NCBI GenBank assembly: GCA_028343845.1
Contig: JAOLZO010000024.1
Coordinates: forward strand, 1-38,446
DNA: 38,446 nucleotides
Source of the DNA: Verrucomicrobiota bacterium
GTDB taxonomy: Bacteria; Verrucomicrobiota; Verrucomicrobiia; Opitutales; Seribacteraceae
Direction: 5' to 3'
A program made the position numbers and the translations under genes. Below the pieces are notes generated by a model. The model was not told the DNA's origin. It saw only the letters and a list, made by a program, of their open reading frames with translations, and did no database searches. Positions 9,189 to 17,377 of the stretch are shown here, one piece after another. Every line of letters begins with the position of its first letter. Within the stretch, counting starts at the first letter, position 1.

Positions 9189-10313
9189 TCAATTCTTGTT
9201 CAGGGCACTTAGTATCTGGAGGCGAAGGTCGTCTTTTTCGATCTTTCCCTTTTCTCCTTGTAGCATTTTCCCGTCTCCTCCTATTAATCTATAAAAGGGC
9301 GTAATGCTCGAAATGTCCGCTGGAATAATCGTAGTTAATGGTGATACTTGATTTCCGGATACCATAAAGTTTGTTGAGGAAAGTTGCGCTTGTTCCAGAG
9401 CTTCTATTGCTGAATCGGTGTTTTGTCTTTCTGAGATGCACACGGTTATCAACTTGAGCCCTCTTTTTCTAAAAATTTTATATAATGTGGAAATTGTTAT
9501 TAAATTATCCCTTAAATCCGTATCTGTTTCCTTCCAAACGTAAAAAAGTTTCGGTTTTCCAGTTTTGTGATTAAGATAAAACTTTAATTTCCTCTCATCC
9601 GCAGCAGTAATTCTCACCGTCTCGTCAGAATAACGCTTGCGTACCTGTTCAGCCAGCAAAAGATCGTCCGAAAACTTGATTGCCGTCCCAAATACTTTTG
9701 TCCGTTTGTATTTATTACCCCCTCTATCCAGGTATGATATAATAAATTTATATAGGTCTGACGATTCAAGGCTTTCGGGCAGGTCATGGTTGCCTATTCT
9801 ACCCGCATAAACCATTTCTCTGTTTTTATTATATAGAAAAACAGATGGTGTAATTTTAACCCCCATTTTTCTTGTGAAAGTTTGTTTTTCACCGTCAAAT
9901 AAATATGGAAAGTTATAATTCTTCCTTAATGCTCTCTTTTTCATTTCTATGAAAGAATCACCCAAATCACTGTATGCCTGTTCATCTGGTAATACCGCTT
10001 TATCATAATTTGGTGACACGGCAACTATTGCGACTTTCTTGTCCCTCATTAATTTCGCAATTTTTATCAGCTGATTTTGAAACAGTTGTGATATTTTACA
10101 GTGGTTTGATAAAAAGATAACAGCTAGCAAATCGTTTTCTTCAAAATCTTTATTGGAATAAAACCTTCCGTCTGTTCCCTGTAATGAGAACTCTGGTAAA
10201 TAAACCGGTTTTTCGCTTTGTCCAGAATGAACCCTTACCTGAAATGCAACCGTTAGTAAGTGAATCAACAGTAGTTTGTTCAACAAAATAACTTGTTTTT
10301 TCCAACTGCGCAT
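9189..10313 (-). CDS. Exported double thioredoxin-fold protein, redoxin-like with degenerate active site
   Basis: A 374-residue protein that starts with a signal-peptide-like segment (MRSWKKQVILL, hydrophobic to about residue 25). The ATG at 10313 is preferred over an in-frame TTG at 10397, which would bury the signal sequence. A first AhpC/TSA-like domain (about 40-190) has FSLQGTDGRFYSNKDF, FLSNHCKIS at the active-site position, and KITPSVFLYN with the cis-Pro. Only one Cys remains where thiol oxidoreductases have CxxC. A second thioredoxin-like domain (about 215-370) begins KPKLFYVWKETD, with no Cys at the active-site turn. It probably binds or senses rather than acting as a disulfide reductase, but a one-Cys peroxidase role for the first domain remains possible. 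The gene is A+T-rich like comEC and lies divergent from the aminomutase gene. Confidence 0.65.
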   Translation of the reverse strand: MRSWKKQVILLNKLLLIHLLTVAFQVRVHSGQSEKPVYLPEFSLQGTDGRFYSNKDFEENDLLAVIFLSNHCKISQLFQNQLIKIAKLMRDKKVAIVAVSPNYDKAVLPDEQAYSDLGDSFIEMKKRALRKNYNFPYLFDGEKQTFTRKMGVKITPSVFLYNKNREMVYAGRIGNHDLPESLESSDLYKFIISYLDRGGNKYKRTKVFGTAIKFSDDLLLAEQVRKRYSDETVRITAADERKLKFYLNHKTGKPKLFYVWKETDTDLRDNLITISTLYKIFRKRGLKLITVCISERQNTDSAIEALEQAQLSSTNFMVSGNQVSPLTTIIPADISSITPFYRLIGGDGKMLQGEKGKIEKDDLRLQILSALNKN

Positions 10314-10498
10314 GTTGAGGATGTTCAGGTTATTCTGTTGGTTTTTGCATTTCTCTCTCGATGCCGTTCTCTGTATCCTTTCTATCTCCACAATCAAACT
10401 AAATCAATGGTTTTCAAGCTTCTGTTCAAGTTATTCCTGTCACATATACTCTCAATATTGTTGGCATTAATCGCTAATAATACTAGTTTTCGTAATTT

Positions 10499-11884
10499 AT
10501 GCTGAATGAATTTTCATCTGCTTTAAATGAATCTCCATGTACTCAATCCGGTGCAAGAGCTCCTTTCTCTTACCAGCTCGATGATACGGAATTCTGGAGA
10601 CACATACCTGCTTGGAGTGAAATAGATTCAAAAACTTTTGGTGACCACCGTTGGCAACAACGTAATTCTATTACCACTTTAGCCCGCATTAGGGAAACCC
10701 TTGGTGAACTCGTGGGTTCTACCCTCATTGATGATATCGATGCTGGGTTAATGAGAACCAGGATGAATTTACGATTAACCCCATATGTTTTTTCGCGCAT
10801 AAATTGGGCTAATGCTGAAAACGATCCGGTACGCCGTCAGTTCATCCCCTTGGGTTCGCAATTTATAGCGGATCACCCTCTTGCGATGGATGACTCTCTG
10901 GCCGAAGATAGTAACAAGGTTACGCCATATCTCATTCACCGCTATCCGGACAAGGCTCTTTTTTTGCCAACCACTCTTTGCCCTGTGTATTGTTCATTCT
11001 GTACCCGCAGCCGTGTGGTTGGTGGTAGTACTGCGGTAAAAAGCAAGTCCACTTATGGAGCAAAACCATTAGGTTGGGACAGCACGTTTGATTACATCAG
11101 CAATCATCCTGAAATTGAAGATATCGTTATTTCGGGTGGTGACGTTCTTCTTCTGCGTCCGAAGCAGATAAGCCAAATTGGCATATCGCTTTTGTCCATA
11201 CCTTCCGTGCGGCGCATTAGGTTTGCGACCAAGGGGGTGGCCATTATGCCTATGAAGTTTACCAGTGACATCGAGTGGGTTGAAGCATTGCGGGAGGTAA
11301 GCAGGCTTGGCAGGGATTTAATGAAGGAGGTTTCGTTGCATACGCACTTCAATACGGACCGAGAGATCACGGTTTGGACTTCCCGGGCTATGAAAACATT
11401 AACTGATATCGGGGTACGCGTACGGAATCAGTCCGTTTTGATTAATGGGGTCAACAACTCTCTTGATTGCCTGCGTTACACCATGAAGAAATTGGCCAAC
11501 CTTCTCATACAACCCTATTATATCTACCAACACGATTTGGTGCCAGGGTGTGAACATCTACGTACAACGGTTCGGAAGAGTGAGGGCATGTCTCTAGGTT
11601 TACAGGGGTCGATGGCCGGATTTAACACGCCTCGAGTTGTCTGTGATGCCCCTGGCGGAGGAGGAAAGCGAGAAATTTCCAGTTACATTCTTTATGATCA
11701 GGAAATAGGCGTATCTGTATGGACTTCGCCTGCGGCCAAGCCTGGCGCCATCTTTTATTATTATGATCCCATCCACCTTTTGGAAGAGAAGGGTCAGGCG
11801 ATTTGGGCAAACCCTTCGGCTATAGACTCGCGTTTAGCAAAGGTAAGGGCTGAGGCTACCGCACGTTTGGATTTCGCGGAGTAA
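10499..11884 (+). CDS. kamA: Lysine 2,3-aminomutase family radical SAM/PLP enzyme
   Basis: Members convert L-lysine to L-beta-lysine using a 4Fe-4S cluster, S-adenosylmethionine and pyridoxal phosphate. The cluster ligands are Cys161, Cys165 and Cys168 in LCPVYCSFCTR. The PLP-binding Lys390 is in DAPGGGGKR. Asp346 (YQHDLVPG) and Asp383 (CDAPGG) match the positions that hold the substrate side-chain amine in lysine 2,3-aminomutase; in glutamate 2,3-aminomutase these are replaced, so lysine is the likelier substrate. The 461-residue length exceeds EpmB (about 340), which argues against an EF-P modification enzyme. No beta-lysine acetyltransferase gene is adjacent. It converges with dnaN 41 bases downstream. 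The start is ATG at 10499 with no clear ribosome binding site. Confidence 0.88.
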   Translation: MLNEFSSALNESPCTQSGARAPFSYQLDDTEFWRHIPAWSEIDSKTFGDHRWQQRNSITTLARIRETLGELVGSTLIDDIDAGLMRTRMNLRLTPYVFSRINWANAENDPVRRQFIPLGSQFIADHPLAMDDSLAEDSNKVTPYLIHRYPDKALFLPTTLCPVYCSFCTRSRVVGGSTAVKSKSTYGAKPLGWDSTFDYISNHPEIEDIVISGGDVLLLRPKQISQIGISLLSIPSVRRIRFATKGVAIMPMKFTSDIEWVEALREVSRLGRDLMKEVSLHTHFNTDREITVWTSRAMKTLTDIGVRVRNQSVLINGVNNSLDCLRYTMKKLANLLIQPYYIYQHDLVPGCEHLRTTVRKSEGMSLGLQGSMAGFNTPRVVCDAPGGGGKREISSYILYDQEIGVSVWTSPAAKPGAIFYYYDPIHLLEEKGQAIWANPSAIDSRLAKVRAEATARLDFAE

Positions 11885-11925
11885 TAAATAATCTTTCCTG
11901 CCGAAAGGAAACCCTTTGAGGTATC

Positions 11926-13065
11926 CTAGTCCGTTCTTATTGGCATTACCACACACAAAAACGACAGACTGGACTCTTTGCTTCCATCGACCTTGAATAC
12001 TCCCGGGCTCATGTCGTCTCTGAATTCAAGACGCACTTTGTCCTGAAGGAGAGACCTTAGTGGGTCTAGCAAGAACTTGGGGTTGAAAGATACTGTTGCT
12101 TCCTCGCCTTCGTAGACTATGCCCATCGACTCACAGGCGTCCCCGAGCGTGCTTTGTCCCGTGATTTCCATCTCGTTTTTCTTGATTCTGAGGGTCACCT
12201 TTTCATCCGACACCAGTGCGGCTCTATGTACGCATTCTTGCATCAGTTCCCGCTCTATCTCAGCCGCATTAAAATCATCCTTTGGGATCACTTGATTGTA
12301 GTTGGGGTATTTTCCCTCCACTACCTTGGAAACGAGATATACCGATTCCCGAAAACCTATGGTTTCGTCTTCTTGGTTTTCAACCTTTAACTCGAAAGCT
12401 ACTTGGCGATCCGTAAATGATATGCTGATGGATTCACCAATGTCCGGTAGTTTTTCCAGTTCCGTAACGGTTAGGGAAGGGAGGATAAATTCACCCTCTT
12501 CACCCTCCGCCACGTTCATATCTCTATTCGTAACGGCTAACCTGCGTCCATCTGTAGCAACAAGGGATAGGTTTCCTTTGCTAAAGTGAAAGAACACACC
12601 TTTTAGCATGTATCTTTCTTCGTTTACCGATTGAGCATAAGAAACGCTTTTTAACATGGCCACTATCTCCTGGCGGTCCATTTTGAATTCTTTGCGTTCC
12701 TCCAATTCTGGTAGGGGAGGGAACTCCTTGCTGTCCATACCAACGACATTAAAAACAGAACCCCGAGTACTGATCGTTGCTTTGGGTGAATCACTAGACT
12801 CCACGCTGACTTCCATGTCTGCTAACTCCCTTACGATTCTTCCCAGTTCTTTAACCGGCAGGGTAACAGAACCCTCTTCCGAAACATCGGCTTTGATTGA
12901 GCATCGCGTACCTAGATCCAGGTTTGTTGTTGTTAACCGGATGGTTCCTTCACGTGCTTCTATCAGCACGTTTTGAAGAATGGGCATCGTTTTTCTGGTA
13001 CCAACCACACTGGTAACCAATTGCAAACCGGAACTAAAATGATCTCTGTTAATCTTAAACTTCAT
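11926..13065 (-). CDS. dnaN: DNA polymerase III beta subunit (sliding clamp)
   Basis: Ring-shaped dimeric clamp that tethers the replicative polymerase to DNA and recruits repair factors. The 379-residue length and three-domain pattern are standard. It begins MKFKINRDHFSSGLQLV, has MPILQNVLIEA near 27-37 and LVATDGRRLAVT in the second domain, and ends with the conserved clamp C-terminus LCVVMPIRTD. The last residues form part of the hydrophobic pocket for clamp-binding peptides. The gene is not next to dnaA or recF here; its neighbours are a radical SAM gene and a RelE-like gene. A 243-base A+T-rich gap lies upstream and may hold its promoter. Confidence 0.97.
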   Translation of the reverse strand: MKFKINRDHFSSGLQLVTSVVGTRKTMPILQNVLIEAREGTIRLTTTNLDLGTRCSIKADVSEEGSVTLPVKELGRIVRELADMEVSVESSDSPKATISTRGSVFNVVGMDSKEFPPLPELEERKEFKMDRQEIVAMLKSVSYAQSVNEERYMLKGVFFHFSKGNLSLVATDGRRLAVTNRDMNVAEGEEGEFILPSLTVTELEKLPDIGESISISFTDRQVAFELKVENQEDETIGFRESVYLVSKVVEGKYPNYNQVIPKDDFNAAEIERELMQECVHRAALVSDEKVTLRIKKNEMEITGQSTLGDACESMGIVYEGEEATVSFNPKFLLDPLRSLLQDKVRLEFRDDMSPGVFKVDGSKESSLSFLCVVMPIRTD

Positions 13066-13308
13066 CGAGTTGAGTTGTGAATGAAAATGAAAGAGTACAC
13101 AATATCGAATTATTGATAAAGATATAAGAACTAAAAATTTGTATTACTCTTATATTCGAGAATAAGTCAAACAACCTGATAACCCCTTGCTCTTCAGCAC
13201 AAAGCGAAAGGATGGATTGTCTATAACAAAAGAGAAATTTTTTGATAAACGAAAAATGACCAACAACAAGAGAGAAATTGAAAAGATTTTCACAAGAAAT
13301 CACGATAT
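13066..13308. other. A+T-rich gap upstream of dnaN
   Basis: A 243-base gap between two minus-strand genes. A 95-codon open frame crosses it but overlaps dnaN and has low-complexity, Phe/Ile/Ser-rich content, so it is not called as a gene. No cluster of DnaA boxes is visible. A weak promoter candidate is listed separately. Confidence 0.4.
13141..13170 (-). promoter_or_regulatory. Candidate sigma-70-like promoter for dnaN
   Basis: Read on the minus strand, TTGACT (13170-13165) is followed after 18 bases by TAATAC (13146-13141). The -35 element is close to consensus but the -10 is weak (three of six). Transcription would begin about 65-70 bases before the dnaN ATG. The call rests only on pattern and position. 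Confidence 0.22.
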
Positions 13309-13662
13309 TTATTTCTTGGCCAATGACTCCAAATAATCCCAAAAACTCTGATGGTTCTCCAGTACCGCCTCTTCAGAGGCTGGCATCTTGCAACGAAACA
13401 AAAAGTCGTTCAAAGAATTTTTTGGAAGGATGAAATGGCAATGAAGAGCAATATCTATCTTTTCAAAGTATACCCTAAGCTCTTCGAGCCTAAGACGATA
13501 AAAAGATTTTCCATTTCGCTGAAACCTGCCAATACCCGCATCGGAACCAGCCAAGATACTGTTGGTCAACGAACTCAACTTGTCCATAAGGGAAAGTTGT
13601 TCGGCTTGTGGCAAAGAATTCAAAACTGAAAGGCTTTGATCTGAAAAAGTGACTTGAAACAT
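13309..13662 (-). CDS. RelE/ParE-like protein without a partner antitoxin
   Basis: A 117-residue protein with the RelE/ParE fold signature: VTFSDQSLSVLNSL at the N-terminus, then GIGRFQRNGKSFYRLRLEELRVYFE, which matches the central strands with their basic and aromatic residues, and a following hydrophobic strand (ALHCHFILPKNS). Toxins of this family cut mRNA on the ribosome or inhibit gyrase. Here a longer C-terminal tail (about 90-117) is present and no antitoxin-sized gene adjoins it on the same strand. It may therefore be a domesticated housekeeping protein rather than an active toxin. It lies upstream of dnaN on the same strand, 243 bases away, and divergent from the sugar-phosphate isomerase gene. 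Confidence 0.6.
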   Translation of the reverse strand: MFQVTFSDQSLSVLNSLPQAEQLSLMDKLSSLTNSILAGSDAGIGRFQRNGKSFYRLRLEELRVYFEKIDIALHCHFILPKNSLNDFLFRCKMPASEEAVLENHQSFWDYLESLAKK

Positions 13663-13832
13663 ATAATCTACCGGAATCTAAAAATGTTGATGAAGGAAAG
13701 AACGTTGACAACACCCTGCACGACAAACCTAGTGAATGCAAAAAGGAAAACAAGCTTTAGAGAAAACTTACCTAAGGAAATCGTTAGCATCCCTTATTGT
13801 CTTTAGAGGGTGTACAACCAAAAGCGAAGAAT

Positions 13833-14810
13833 ATGGACAGCAAACAAGAATTAAAGGATGCCCAAGAAGTTTTGGTCAAAGAAGCCGATTCCATAACAGC
13901 GGCAGCAGATCGTCTGAGCGAAAACTTTTCTCAAGCGGTAGATAACCTTTATACCGAACGCGGAAAAGTTGTTGTCAGTGGAATCGGGAAATCAGGACAT
14001 CTCGGCAAAAAGCTAGCGGCAACTTTTTGCAGCACGGGAACCCCGGCCGCCTTTCTTCATCCATCCGAAGCGGTTCATGGAGATTTGGGTATTCATCAAA
14101 AAGGCGATCCGGTCTTGTTTTTGTCTAATAGTGGGTCGACTCCAGAGCTTTTGGCCCTGGAACCCATCCTGCGGGGTCGCGTAGCTAGAATAGTCGGTAT
14201 CTTCGGCAGTACGGGAGGTCAATTAGCCTCCAAGGTAGATGCATTCTTAGATTCATCTGTTCCCGAGGAAGCAGACCCATTGGGTATTGTGCCAACAGCC
14301 AGTTTTTCAGTATCTGCCGCCCTGGGAGACGCCCTGGCGTCGGCTTTGATGAAAAGAAGAAATTTCTCCGAGAAGGACTATGCCCAAACTCATCCTGCCG
14401 GACAGCTTGGAAGAAACCTAACCCTGCGGGTCTCCGACGTCATGCACCTTCCTCCTAAAACGGCATGCGTAACGAAAGAAACCCAAACAAAGGACTTGGT
14501 CATCGAGATGACCAAATTCCCGCTAGGCGCAGCTTGTGTGACGGAAGGAGAAAAACTGTTGGGCATTGTTACGGATGGCGATTTGCGAAGAGCCCTGAAC
14601 GAAAATGAAAACCTGCTGCAACTTTCTGCGGAAAAGGTTATGACGAAATCGCCGCAAACCATTGCGCCAGAAATTTTATTGGGCGATGCGCTGAAGGTAA
14701 TGGAAGATCGCAAATCCCCAATATCCGTTTTACCGGTAGCCTGCCAGAAAACACAACGATTGCTCGGCCTGATTCGCCTTCATGACATATACACACCTTC
14801 CGGGAACTGA
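13833..14810 (+). CDS. kdsD: Arabinose-5-phosphate isomerase, KpsF/GutQ family
   Basis: Interconverts ribulose 5-phosphate and arabinose 5-phosphate, the first step to KDO for lipopolysaccharide. The start chosen is the ATG at 13833, giving 325 residues; an in-frame TTG at 13797 would add 12 residues of doubtful quality. The SIS domain has VVVSGIGKSGHLGKKLAATF and LHPSEAVHGDLG, with FLSNSGSTPE binding the sugar phosphate. HPAGQLGRNL ends the catalytic part. Two CBS domains follow, with VTDGDLRRAL in the first and SPISVLPV in the second. Presence of the enzyme implies a KDO-containing outer membrane, consistent with the secretin further on. The next gene begins 60 bases downstream on the same strand. 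Confidence 0.93.
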   Translation: MDSKQELKDAQEVLVKEADSITAAADRLSENFSQAVDNLYTERGKVVVSGIGKSGHLGKKLAATFCSTGTPAAFLHPSEAVHGDLGIHQKGDPVLFLSNSGSTPELLALEPILRGRVARIVGIFGSTGGQLASKVDAFLDSSVPEEADPLGIVPTASFSVSAALGDALASALMKRRNFSEKDYAQTHPAGQLGRNLTLRVSDVMHLPPKTACVTKETQTKDLVIEMTKFPLGAACVTEGEKLLGIVTDGDLRRALNENENLLQLSAEKVMTKSPQTIAPEILLGDALKVMEDRKSPISVLPVACQKTQRLLGLIRLHDIYTPSGN

Positions 14811-14870
14811 AAGTTTCTTGAGAAAATACTCAAAACCTGCTTATATGTACCCAACAAAGACCTTAGAGGC

Positions 14871-15185
14871 GTGAATTCTAGGAAAATCATTCTATTAACC
14901 GCATCCTTACTTGCATTGCTCGCAGGGGGTTATCTTTTGCAACAACTGCGAGATGCATTTGATGAACACTCACACTGGCGATCGAGAGAAGCTGTTTTGG
15001 AAAAAGAACTGGAAGACCTAAGAGAAGAGGCTAGGGCGGACAGGGAGTTTCTGGATAGATTGCGAAGAGACCCGGACTTTCAAGATGCTATTGCCAGAAA
15101 GGAACTGGGATATGGAAAAAAGAACGAACGCCTGTATCGCCTCCCTGAACCCGAGGACGAAAAACAAGTGGTTCAGCAACCTTGA
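14871..15185 (+). CDS. FtsB/DivIC-like septum protein
   Basis: A 104-residue single-pass membrane protein. A hydrophobic segment at 6-24 (IILLTASLLALLAGGYLL) is followed by a coiled coil of about 35-66 (EAVLEKELEDLREEARADREFL). It ends with the family's closing pattern: DPDFQDAIARKELGYGKKNERLYRL, here split as DPDFQDAIARKELGY and KKNERLYRL. FtsB/DivIC proteins link FtsL and FtsQ in the divisome and help activate septal wall synthesis. The start is GTG at 14871 after GAGGC. It lies between the isomerase and phosphomutase genes on the same strand. Family assignment is by architecture and C-terminal motif; overall similarity in this family is always low. Confidence 0.75.
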   Translation: MNSRKIILLTASLLALLAGGYLLQQLRDAFDEHSHWRSREAVLEKELEDLREEARADREFLDRLRRDPDFQDAIARKELGYGKKNERLYRLPEPEDEKQVVQQP

Positions 15186-15361
15186 CACATAGCAGTAAAA
15201 GGCAGACGAAGCGCAAAAAACCGGAGAGGTAGAAAGCACCTTTTTTACCTAAAGTAATCCGAGGTGCGTGTATCAAGAAATTATAGCCTTGTCAGGAAAG
15301 GTTTTGAGTGACCTATGACCCTTTTTGTATAATTGTAACTAAATATTTTATTCACCCAATC

Positions 15362-17344
15362 ATGTCAGAATCCACAACAGAATACCTCAACCAAGCCAAG
15401 GAAAGCGGAGAGCTTTACGAAAGCTCGTACGAAAACATTAGCGAATTGCTTGGAATAGAAAACCTGCCCGACTGGGTCAAAAACTCTTTGGAGGAACTGA
15501 TAAGCGATCAAAGTTGGGAGGAGTTAAACAATCGCTTTCATGCAAACCTGGCCTTTGGAACCGGCGGAATGAGGGGGAGAACCATCGGCAACAGGATAAC
15601 GCGCGCAGAGAGAGGAAAAAGCAGAAAGGGCGAAACACCAGAATATGCGGCCGTGGGAAGTAACACGCTCAATGAGATAACAGCACTCCGTGCCACTAAA
15701 GCCCTCTTTCTTTACGTAAGGCAATGGATGGCCGAACAGGGGATACTCGAGCAACCACGCTTGGTGGTAGCTCATGACGTTCGCCATTTTTCAAGAAAAT
15801 TTTGTGAGCTTGTGGCAAACGCGTGGTTTAGACTGGGAGGTTACTCAATGATATTCGACGGTCCTCGGTCAACGCCGCAACTGAGCTTTACCGTCCGTCA
15901 CCAATATGCTCATGCCGGTATTGTAATTACCGCAAGTCACAATCCATCGCATGACAACGGTTTCAAGGCGTATTTCGGTGATGGGGGTCAGTTAATACCG
16001 GATCACGCGGAGAAAGTGGTGGAGAAATACAAAAGTATATCAATCTCCGAGCTCCTGCCCTTGCTAGATAAAGATACTTCGGGCGTTCCCCCATGGACAT
16101 TGCTTCAAGCAGGGGATGACCTTTCCTATCGGGCGGCGCTCGAAGATGCCGTTCTTGATCCTGAATTGCTCAAACAGCATGCCCCCAAGGTGGTCTTTAC
16201 GCCTATCCATGGAACAGGAGCCATTTCTGCCATACCAGCCCTTTGGGATCATGGAGTGGAAGTAGTGGTGGTCGACGAACAGAACAAGCACGACCCTAAT
16301 TTCAGTACAGTCCAATCCCCCAACCCGGAGAATGAGGAAGCACTCAAATTAGGCATATCGGTTGCCCGAAAGACTAAGGCAGAATTTGTTATGGGTAGTG
16401 ACCCCGACTGCGATAGAATAGGGGTGGCCGCAAAACAAAAGGGCGGTGGCTATGTTTGTCTTACGGGCAACCAGGTTGCATGTATGCTTGCTGAATATCG
16501 CCTAATGGTTACCAAGAGAAAACAGCTTTTGGAGGATGGAGCGGGAGAGAAGTTTTCCATTCTCAAGACTTTCGTAACCACTCCCATGCTAAGTCGCATT
16601 GCCGAGGGGTATGGAATACGGTGCGTAAATACCCCGACCGGTTTCAAATGGATGGCTGAAAAGTTAGGAAAGTATGAAAGCGATGCGATACTGGAATTAA
16701 AGGAAAAAGAAGGATTGTCATTGGATTTTGATGGCACCGATCTTTTTGCCCGGATCGATATACTTTTGCGATATTCGAACTATGTCGTGCTTGCTGCTGA
16801 AGAAAGCTATGGATATCTGCCGCTTGACGTGGTGCGAGACAAGGACGGAAATGCATCGGCCTTGGCAATAGCCGAGCTGTTTGCATTTTTAAAATCTACC
16901 CAGTCCACCCCCTTTGATTTCTTGGATACACTTTATAAAAAATACGGGTATCATTTCGAAAAAACTGAAAACTTATATTTTGAAGGAGCAGAGGGGAGTG
17001 CTACGATTAAAAGGCTTGCAGATTCCTACCGAAAGAACCCTCTTCCCAATGTCGACGGGATAGAGGTGACCAAAACCAAGGATTTCTTAGAGTCTGGCTA
17101 TATAGATGAAGACGAAGACCCGCTGCCAGTGGAAAACTTTCTCCACATGACTCTGGAGAACGGATATTCCATCGCCATTAGGCCCAGCGGAACCGAGCCA
17201 AAGATCAAATATTATCTTTTCGGTTGTGGCGAAAAAAATGCGATCGACCTAGAGGCATCCAAAAATGAAGTTACGCAAAAGGTCGAATCTATGGCCAGCT
17301 GGCTTACGGAAGATGCAACGGCCCGATTGGGTGAAGAAAAATAA
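15362..17344 (+). CDS. Phosphoglucomutase/phosphomannomutase family enzyme
   Basis: Alpha-D-phosphohexomutase that moves phosphate between C1 and C6 of a hexose (or C1 and C5 of a pentose). The start chosen is the ATG at 15362 (660 residues); an in-frame ATG at 15308 would add 18 residues of poor quality. FGTGGMRGRTIG near residues 63-74 is the N-terminal signature. The phosphoserine loop is TASHNP near 195-200, the metal loop DPDCDRIG near 345-352, the sugar-binding loop EESYGYL near 480, and the phosphate-binding loop RPSGTEPKIKYY near 608. Length and the GTGGMRG start fit the PgcA/PGM2 subgroup, which includes glucose-, mannose- and pentose-phosphate mutases, so the substrate is not settled. 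It converges with pdhC, 33 bases away. Confidence 0.93.
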   Translation: MSESTTEYLNQAKESGELYESSYENISELLGIENLPDWVKNSLEELISDQSWEELNNRFHANLAFGTGGMRGRTIGNRITRAERGKSRKGETPEYAAVGSNTLNEITALRATKALFLYVRQWMAEQGILEQPRLVVAHDVRHFSRKFCELVANAWFRLGGYSMIFDGPRSTPQLSFTVRHQYAHAGIVITASHNPSHDNGFKAYFGDGGQLIPDHAEKVVEKYKSISISELLPLLDKDTSGVPPWTLLQAGDDLSYRAALEDAVLDPELLKQHAPKVVFTPIHGTGAISAIPALWDHGVEVVVVDEQNKHDPNFSTVQSPNPENEEALKLGISVARKTKAEFVMGSDPDCDRIGVAAKQKGGGYVCLTGNQVACMLAEYRLMVTKRKQLLEDGAGEKFSILKTFVTTPMLSRIAEGYGIRCVNTPTGFKWMAEKLGKYESDAILELKEKEGLSLDFDGTDLFARIDILLRYSNYVVLAAEESYGYLPLDVVRDKDGNASALAIAELFAFLKSTQSTPFDFLDTLYKKYGYHFEKTENLYFEGAEGSATIKRLADSYRKNPLPNVDGIEVTKTKDFLESGYIDEDEDPLPVENFLHMTLENGYSIAIRPSGTEPKIKYYLFGCGEKNAIDLEASKNEVTQKVESMASWLTEDATARLGEEK

Positions 17345-17377
17345 CTCGAGGTGCTTGGCAGCCAGCGTGTCAGAATG

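Noticed and set aside
11894-11911. TTTCCT/AGGAAA hairpin between the aminomutase gene and dnaN
   Set aside because: Six A/T-rich pairs and no clear T-run on either strand; too weak to call a terminator, though the convergent position is suggestive.
13066-13308. Possible replication origin near dnaN
   Set aside because: The gap is A+T-rich but has no cluster of DnaA boxes, and dnaA is absent from the window.
13055-13342. 95-codon minus-strand open frame upstream of dnaN
   Set aside because: It overlaps both dnaN and the RelE-like gene, is biased to Phe, Ile, Ser and Leu as expected from A+T-rich non-coding DNA, and resembles no family.
15225-15250. AGGT/ACCT stem followed by TTTTTT after the FtsB-like gene
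   Set aside because: Only four Watson-Crick pairs with G-T extensions; not strong enough to separate from chance.
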